Assembly (NCBI RefSeq): GCF_000204055.1
Contig: NW_006768794.1
Location: forward strand, 495,752-559,751
Source: Melampsora larici-populina 98AG31
Taxonomy: Eukaryota > Basidiomycota > Pucciniomycetes > Pucciniales > Melampsoraceae
Length of the DNA: 64,000 nucleotides
Reading direction: 5' to 3'
Below the pieces are notes generated by a model. It had not been told where the DNA came from, did no database searches, and saw only the letters and a list, made by a program, of their open reading frames with translations. The first letter of the stretch is position 1; each line of letters begins with the position of its first letter. The position numbers and the translations under genes were made by a program. Of the stretch, positions 57,540 to 64,000 are shown piece by piece.

Positions 57540-57815
57540 ATGTGAATAACGCACTGGAGCATTGTGAATATTTCTCACTATTGTGATATCTTCACAATAA
57601 TGTGAAATCTTCACACTATTGTGTGAAGATTTCACAATGATGTAAAAAAGTAGCAAATCTGTGATCTTTTCACAATGATGGATGTAAAGATCTCACAACA
57701 TTGTGATCTTTTCACCATTGCACCTGGAGGTGCTAAGCTCAGGCTGGTGTGCGGAGTTCACAATGTTGTTTGTACATATGTAGAAAATTCACAAAGTTGT
57801 GAATTTTCTCACATG
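57540..57815. repeat. Palindromic TTGTGAA/TTCACAA cluster between the KDZ and TET/JBP genes
   Basis: Inverted motif pairs such as TGTGAAGATTTCACA, CTTCACAATAATGTGAA and AATTCACAAAGTTGTGAATT recur. They use the same heptamers as the array at 53178-53515 on the other side of the transposase. It lies upstream of the transposase start, so it could be transposase-binding or promoter sequence. Confidence 0.7.
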
Positions 57816-57955
57816 CTCTTCTCAAAAAAGATGAAATTTAAGCGGAACATACTTGGAATCTCAACATTGTGTTTGTCCAAATTCAGTAAATCAAAGATGA
57901 ATCAAGGGTCATACGATAATGTACTGGAGAAAAACCCAATTATAATAAGCAATAG

Positions 57956-59441
57956 TTACACTTTTCCCCCTTTGAAAAGGGTGTTAAGCTTTGCCTTCCT
58001 TTTCATTTCAGCCTTGACCTTGCGAGCTTCCTTTCTCATGCTCTCCCTTTCAACCATTATCGCCTCACTAGCAACAGCCTTGATTTCCTTGAATTCGGTC
58101 TCTTCCTCCAATGTTCTCACCCTGGACTTATGATATGCCTCCCATTCGGTTGGTTTCATCTTGTCACGTTCTTTTTCAACTATATTAATACGTTCAACCA
58201 ACGACTTTGAAATCTGACATGATGTGCCAAAACGTGTGATTGCACACTTCGTTGGACTGATCTCATGGCCATGTTCATCATAAGTGATGGACTCAGCTGT
58301 ATAATGTTCAACCTAAAAACAGTTGATCAGTAAGTTTGATGAGGATAAATGTTTATTTGATCCTCTTGCAGATCCTTACCTGAGTATCCCAAAGAGTCTC
58401 ATAGATGCCATCACAACGATCATGGTCGACAACAATATCAAAGTCACCTAAGATAAATGAGCTGCCACATATCAAACCTTTATTCTCAGAGCCTTCCAGC
58501 TGGTAGGGTTTTCCAGTCTCGCGGTCAATGAGGCAGTTAATGCCAAATGCATAACGAGTATGGTCGTTGTCGGTGTGTGGTTCATTATAGAACCCATCAC
58601 AAGATACTACCATGTTTGATGCAAACACCTTGCCGTTTGGAGTATGTTGCCATTCTTCATTGTCAAATCCAGGAGCATTAGTTGCTAGCCCCACTTGTAA
58701 ATTCGTCTGGAAAATGGTGAATGATAAAGATCCAAAACGCTCGGCAAGAAAGTCGCGAAACCAATGGAATGTAGCCATTCGGATTTCATCGGCCAAGATA
58801 CGATCTAAATAGCGACAAGTGAAGTCGCTCAAGTGATATGGGCCTTTTGGACAGGTGGGCAGTTAGCATTGTGAGCGCATCTTAGCGGATTGATGGCACT
58901 AACCAAGCGAGATACCTGGATCCGATCCCCCTCTCCAGCCGACAACCCCCATCCAACCCCAAAATTTCCCCTCCTCTTTAGGCTTTTGCACAGCCCCATT
59001 CGTCTCACATTTCCACCTCGCTCTTGCAACCTTGAAACTAATTGAGATAGAATGATCAAACTTGGATCGTATGAGAGGATCCATATCCTTGAATCTTGTG
59101 CACCGAACCACCATCAATAGCGAAAGATCCTCCGCGTTGATAACCGCCACCGTACCAAAATAGATCATGATGGGATCTTGATCGAATAAACAATAGTCGC
59201 TCTTCTTGCTCCATCGAAAAATAAAGACAGTATCTGGCGGCAGACCCAGCTCAACAGTTAGCCTTGCCTTTGTTTCGGCGCGTTTGGTGTGCTTGCGACG
59301 GTACACCCGCCCTAAGGTAAAGTAAGCGTTCCATCTCGCCGTATTACGCTTGATGGCCGAAGGTGACGTTTTTGACTTGTAGTTATCGTTAGTTGGGATT
59401 CCCGCCTTTTTCGCTCTTCTGTGACGTTTTTGGCGAGACAT
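57956..59441 (-). CDS. TET/JBP-family 2-oxoglutarate/Fe(II) dioxygenase, three exons
   Basis: Exons 59441-58916, 58843-58380 and 58312-57956 join in phase to 448 residues. Residues 1-60 are basic (MSRQKRHRRAKKAG). The oxygenase domain opens with GKFWGWMGVVGWRGGSDPG (about 158-176), as in fungal TET/JBP proteins. The iron triad is H265-x-D267 (NEPHTDND) and probably H333 (VEHYTAES); R357 (TRFGTSCQI) should bind 2-oxoglutarate. FGINCLIDRETGKPY and SSFILGDFDIVVDH supply the strand between. The C-terminus (about 370-448) is a charged coiled coil ending in a Lys-rich tail. Family members oxidise 5-methylcytosine (TET) or thymine (JBP) in DNA in the nucleus. All key residues are present, so activity is plausible. 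The distal histidine sits at an exon junction and is the residue I am least sure of. Base specificity cannot be read from sequence. Confidence 0.88.
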
Positions 59442-61503
59442 GTTGATCGCAGATAACTATTGTTGTAAGGCAATGGATTGTAGTAAGCATTATGAACAAA
59501 TACGATTGAAATCAAACATAAAATGATTTGAAAGATGCATACATCTCTTTTATATGTCCTGTGCCCGATATATTAATCAAAGGAGGGGTAGAAGACCAAC
59601 CAATCGTTTTATTTGTTAGATAAGACAAAACTAAGTTGAAAAGAGAAGTTGAAGGAGGTTTGTATAATAAAATGTGAAAAAAGGGTCGATTGAAGTTGAT
59701 GGTAATGTTTAATGTTTATGTTGATTGATTTTAGAATCAGTTGTTGTTGAAGGGTGCTAGAATGATGGACTTGTGATCCTCCTAAGTGTTATGAATGATA
59801 TGATAATCTTTGGAGAAAGTAATCTTAAGATCAATCTGAAAAAGAGGAAATAAAAAATAATTGATTGTTTAAATGTTGTTCTACGTGAATCGACCAGACT
59901 TCGATTCACGATCGAGTAAGTTGTTGTCCTAAACTAGAACATAAACAAAACAAATACAAAAAGTGATCAGTATGAATCAAGCAAGAGGACCATCAAATGA
60001 AGGACTTACTGATGAACGCCACGTCAGGGAAATGGGTGTCCAATTGAGTTTCCAAGTAAAGACGTCCAGTTGTCCTCAAAAGGTAAGTTAGCGAGTCGGA
60101 TGACTGGGAGGTTCGTAGCGGGAGGCCTACAACACTCCAGTCAAACAACCACGACTGAACTTATAAGCTGCTGATTGATGATGTCCGAGGTGTGTTGATA
60201 GGAGGTGTCGAAAGGTGGTTGCTTGAATCTGACGATGTCCGATGTCAAGCAACGTGTGGTTTGGCGATCCAGCAGTTGAAATCAGCTGGATCGGTTTTGG
60301 CCCTGTTTGGCCCCGCTTTAGCAACAGCATGTACTGGTACTATACGTACCGGTACACGCTGTAGTGGACTAGGTCTAAGGTGGTGACAATTGGTAGTCAC
60401 GGACCTCGCTTTTAAGCCCAGGAAAACCTAACCTGGATAAGTACATACATTATGTACTTATCTGAGGGATGGGATACCCATATCCCATGATGTGGTCAAG
60501 ACGTGCTACAGGCTGAACATTGGCATCTTGTGAGGTACAAAAGTGCTATTTGTCATCCTCATTGATAACAAATAGCAGCTCATTAACATGAGCACTTGGT
60601 GATTTGGTGGGTGGTGAAAAAGAGCAGTTGCGTGAAGTGCAAGGACTTGTGTAGTGATGACTGGTTGTAATTGAAATTATTGTGATTTTGTGATTTTGTG
60701 ATTTTGTGAGATTGTGAGTTTGTGAGATTGTGAGATTGTGAGATTGCATTCTGGCAAGTCATTCACGTTATTTGACAATATGGCTTATCCACACCATTGA
60801 GATTGTGGAACCTCAAGCAACCTTCATTGAAAACAAGTGATTAATCATGTTTCCTGTCTACATCAAAAGGAAAAGTAAAACAAAGGCAGTTATGAAGAAT
60901 GTTATGAAGAATCATACCTTAACCAAAGGACTGCAGATTGGTGCCACAACTCTACCGGGACTGGTTGCAAGAACTTTGATATTTTATCAAAGTAATCAGT
61001 GGTCAGACACTGGTCAAATTACACACATATAAGGTGTTGCAGCATTGTATTCTCCCCACAGTGACAGGATATCCATGCATAGGATCCTTGTCACCGTGTT
61101 AAGTATCCTTTTCCACTAATATGTTGATCATTCATGATTAGGTCCACTTTAACATATGACAAGGAGGCATGGTGCTTCATTGTAAATAGCTAATTGAAAG
61201 TTATACCACAAGTAATACTTCAATGTAAGTTAGGTGACCACTCTGCATGAAGGTACTGGTATGACATATTGGTGACAAAATTGGGTATCCTGACCCCCAA
61301 AAAAAAAAAAAAAAAAAGTTGACCCAATGATTTCTAAATGCAATACAATCATGTGACAAGTTTGATTTTTGCATTTGAACCAAAACTGCAAAAGTTTTAT
61401 TTGGACATTTGACCGTTGTAAATAGGGTCAAATATCAGAAAATGAGCCACATTTGAAGGAAAAAAATACTCAGGTATTGCAAGTACATGAGTGTGTCATG
61501 CTG
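59442..61503. other. Long spacer upstream of the TET/JBP gene
   Basis: Contains a 17-bp inverted pair at 60324-60340 / 60346-60362 (ACAGCATGTACTGGTAC and its near inverse), a perfect palindrome at 60436-60462, a run of GATTTTGTGA / GAGATTGTGA direct repeats at 60678-60746, and a poly-A run near 61300. No supported gene. Confidence 0.5.
60436..60462. repeat. Perfect 12-bp-arm palindrome
   Basis: GATAAGTACATA is followed after three bases by its exact inverse TATGTACTTATC. It could be a binding site or cruciform; no context for a terminator role. Confidence 0.6.
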
Positions 61504-62215
61504 TTATGCAGTGCCTTTTGAAAACATGTTACACTTTACATTTTGAACCAAAACTGCAAAAGTTTTGTAAGGTCCATGTGTTCTCAAAAATGCTTGTCAC
61601 AGCATTTCTGATACCCCTAAAGGGGTCATAAGCGCAAGTAGCTATGGCGTGAGAGTGTAATATGCATAAGTATATTATACTCCTATGCAGTGCCTTTTGA
61701 AAACATGTTATACTTTACATTTTGAACCAAAACTGCAAAAGTTTTGTAAGGTCCATGTGTTCTCAGAAATGCTTGTCACAGCATGTCTGATACCCCTAAA
61801 GGGGTCATAAGCGCAAGTAGCTATGGCGTGAGAGTGTAATATGCATAAGTATATTATACTCCTATGCAGTGCCTTTTGAAAACATGTTATACTTTACATT
61901 TTGAACCAAAACTGAAAAAGTTTTGTAAGGTCCATGTGTTCTCAGAAATGCTTGTCACAGCATTTCTGATACCCCTAAAGGGGCCATAAGCGCAAGTAGC
62001 TATGGCGTGAGAGTGTAATATGCATAAGTATATTATACTCCTATGCAGTGCCTTTTGAAAACATGTTATACTTTACATTTTGAACAAAAACTGCAAAAGT
62101 TTTGTAAGGTCCATGTGTTCTCAAAAATGCTTGTCACAGCATGTCTGATACACCTAAAGGGGCCATAAGCGCAAGTAGCTATGGCGTGAGAGTGTAATGT
62201 GCAAGAGTATAGTAT
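61504..62215. repeat. Satellite-like tandem array, four units of about 180 bp
   Basis: Units start near 61504, 61684, 61863 and 62042 with TATGCAGTGCCTTTTGAAAA. They share TTTGAACCAAAACTGCAAAA and a GATACCCCTAAAGGGG inverted block and differ at a few positions each. No coding potential. 62216-62814 shows nothing else. Confidence 0.9.
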
Positions 62216-62814
62216 ACTCTCCTACGTGTTCCACTTTTAATTGGGAAACAAAACTACATATTGCTTATTAGGACAATGTGTGAAAATCCTACTACGACAT
62301 ACACAAAATCCATGTGCTGAAGGGACCATCAGTGCATGCAGCCTTGCACTGAGGGGGTACCGCGTATGTTCCTAAAAGACTGACTGGTCCTGATCTGTTT
62401 GAGCTTGAAATCAAGCTGCAAAGTGTGGCCAAATATGAGAGTTGTAAACTCTGGAAGGGGTAATCAATTCAATAAGAACTGGCTTGAAGGTACCGTGTGC
62501 GTAAATTATACTCCCATCAATGAATTCAACATGTTTTTCTTTTGAGATTGAAACAATACTGCAAACACGTAATGGCATCATGTGATTCAGTTTCCTAACT
62601 GCTATGGCACTAGGAACTCGTGATGGAGCTATATATCTGGAGTCAAAATAAGATCAAATAATGAGATAACATAAACAACATAACATTTCACTTATAAAAC
62701 ATTTCCCACTCCTTTTGTCAATTCAAAAGGAGATAACATAAATAAGATAACACTTTGATTCAACAATAATAAGATAAAATTTTGATTCAACGATCAATTG
62801 TTCACAATTTCCAT

Positions 62815-64000
62815 TCATGACTCTTCATCACTGTCACTCTCTACCTCTTCAGTAGAGGTTTCACTACCTTCTTTGTTATCGCCTTCTTTTCTCTCTCCTT
62901 TTCGGGCTCCTTTTTGTGCAGTAGAATCAGAGATAGCCAGAACATTCTCTAAATTGCAAGGGGTAGTTCCCAAGGCTGCCTTAATCTCATCCGCGTCTAA
63001 AGCTACCGGCTCGCCTATGGTTTCCTCAGTACCAACCTTGAGCTTAATCAAGCAAAACAGTCCATCCTCAATATCATTGATCCACTCGAGCCTTATTGCC
63101 AATTTCATTTTCTTGAATCCAACAATGAGTTTTTCGTTGGTTATTCTGGAACCTTCAGACATCGTAACTGCCACGGGCAAGGACATTACTCTTAATTCTG
63201 CCACAGGATCAGCAGTCTGTGGGAAACCCTGTTTGGGTAAGTAACCCAGCGTTTTAACTGAAATTGGACATAATCAGAACATTGAGAGAGATGAAAATAA
63301 AATAACAAATGGTATTTGGAAAACCTTACGAGTGAGAGCTGCCAGAAGACGTCCTAAATCAACTTTGATCTTGTCACTAGGCTGTTGCTTATCGCTTCTT
63401 TGGCGTTTTTTGGTTTTGGAGTTGGGATTGTTGACAGCAGCAATGGCCTTTGCCATTGATTCGCCTTGAGAGTATGTAGCAAAGACCGCAGCAAGACTCA
63501 TAGTTTTGTTGGCCCAAGTTGCTACCGCTGGATGAGTTGTATACTCCTCGAGCCACCCCAGATCAGTGGAGTTATTTGGAGTGACAGTGCTTGTTGCAAC
63601 CAGGTAGTAGGCAAAGTCCAACCGATTGGCTTCACAAGCAAGCTACAAACATAACAAAACATGAGTGTGCGGGATATTTCACAAGGCTAGAATCCAGTTG
63701 GAGATTCAACCGACCTGATGAGCTATCTTTTCAATAACATTCTTAGACTTGCGTTGGAGTTGTGAAGTTGAAGACCCTGATGAAGGCTTTTGTAATTCTT
63801 TCTTGACCTTCTCCAAATCAACCAAACGTTCGTATAAAGGGCGATAAAGTTCGTCTTCTTCAATAGTGAGTTTGTGAACATTTGGAACGGGTACAAATGA
63901 GTCACCACGGTCGTCTTCTTTTTCTTCTTCATCATCATCGCTGTCCTTCTCATCCGGGTCTAAAGCAATTGGGTTTGGAACACCAGATAGAGCGAAGAAG
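62815..64000 (-). CDS. Acidic protein of unknown function, 5' end off the window
   Basis: Exons (transcribed right to left) 64000-63715 (open to the edge), 63642-63330 and 63257-62815 join in phase, giving the last 347 residues. The visible N-terminal part has a strongly acidic run (DEKDSDDDEEEKEDD) followed by a helical stretch (RPLYERLVDLEKVKKELQK). A basic patch (KTKKRQRSDKQQ) could be a nuclear localisation signal. The third exon reads as an ordered domain (KLIVGFKKMKLAIRLEWIND) and ends in an acidic tail (EEVESDSDEES). No family recognised. It has the same orientation as the TET/JBP and KDZ genes but a 3.4-kb repeat-filled gap separates them. Confidence 0.6.

Noticed and set aside
61280..61320. 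Poly-A run as a LINE/SINE tail
   Set aside because: No retrotransposon sequence precedes it on either strand and no target duplication is visible.

Overview
The window is fungal nuclear DNA: short spliced genes with GT..AG introns of about 45-140 bp, AT-rich spacers and a very heavy load of nested transposons. The transposon set (hAT, CACTA and Mutator-type elements, Ty1/copia, chromodomain Ty3/gypsy, and a KDZ transposase beside a TET/JBP dioxygenase) together with an Asn/Ser-rich proteome points to a basidiomycete, most likely a rust fungus (Pucciniales). That assignment is an inference. I found no rRNA, no convincing tRNA and no CRISPR.

Layout. 1-23 kb is mostly host genes: a partial coiled-coil protein (minus), a five-exon GNAT acetyltransferase, a small membrane protein, a broken guanine deaminase, a HIT zinc-finger protein of the Hit1/ZNHIT3 type, two low-complexity proteins and a 13-exon multi-pass membrane protein. 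Small elements interrupt it, among them a 1.19-kb inverted-repeat element (7.25-8.44 kb) carrying a piece of the splicing factor CWC22. 23-28 kb is repeat-rich with one candidate secreted protein (26.8-27.6 kb, minus).

28.5-33.2 kb is a hAT transposon with an apparently intact 8-exon transposase between arrays of GTAC-rich motifs. 33.4-39.7 kb holds three non-autonomous elements with recognisable target duplications (CACTA, Mutator-like and a CAC..GTG foldback) and one copy of a 1.6-kb TG..CA repeat. 39.8-48.1 kb is one Ty1/copia retrotransposon with 384-bp LTRs and an ACATA target duplication. It is inactivated by stops, a frameshift at the RT active site and a lost integrase glutamate, and at least three later insertions sit inside it. 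A minisatellite and a chromodomain gypsy integrase fragment follow.

53.5-59.5 kb is the most interesting part. A complete 10-exon KDZ-type transposase (965 aa) and a complete 3-exon TET/JBP-type 2-oxoglutarate dioxygenase (448 aa) lie on the same strand, and palindromic TTGTGAA/TTCACAA repeats bracket the transposase gene. Every splice junction keeps the frame and the signature residues are present. Upstream on the same strand, past a 180-bp satellite, an acidic unknown gene runs off the right edge and may or may not belong to the cassette. The pairing suggests a mobile element that brings its own DNA 5-methylcytosine-oxidising (or thymine-oxidising) enzyme.
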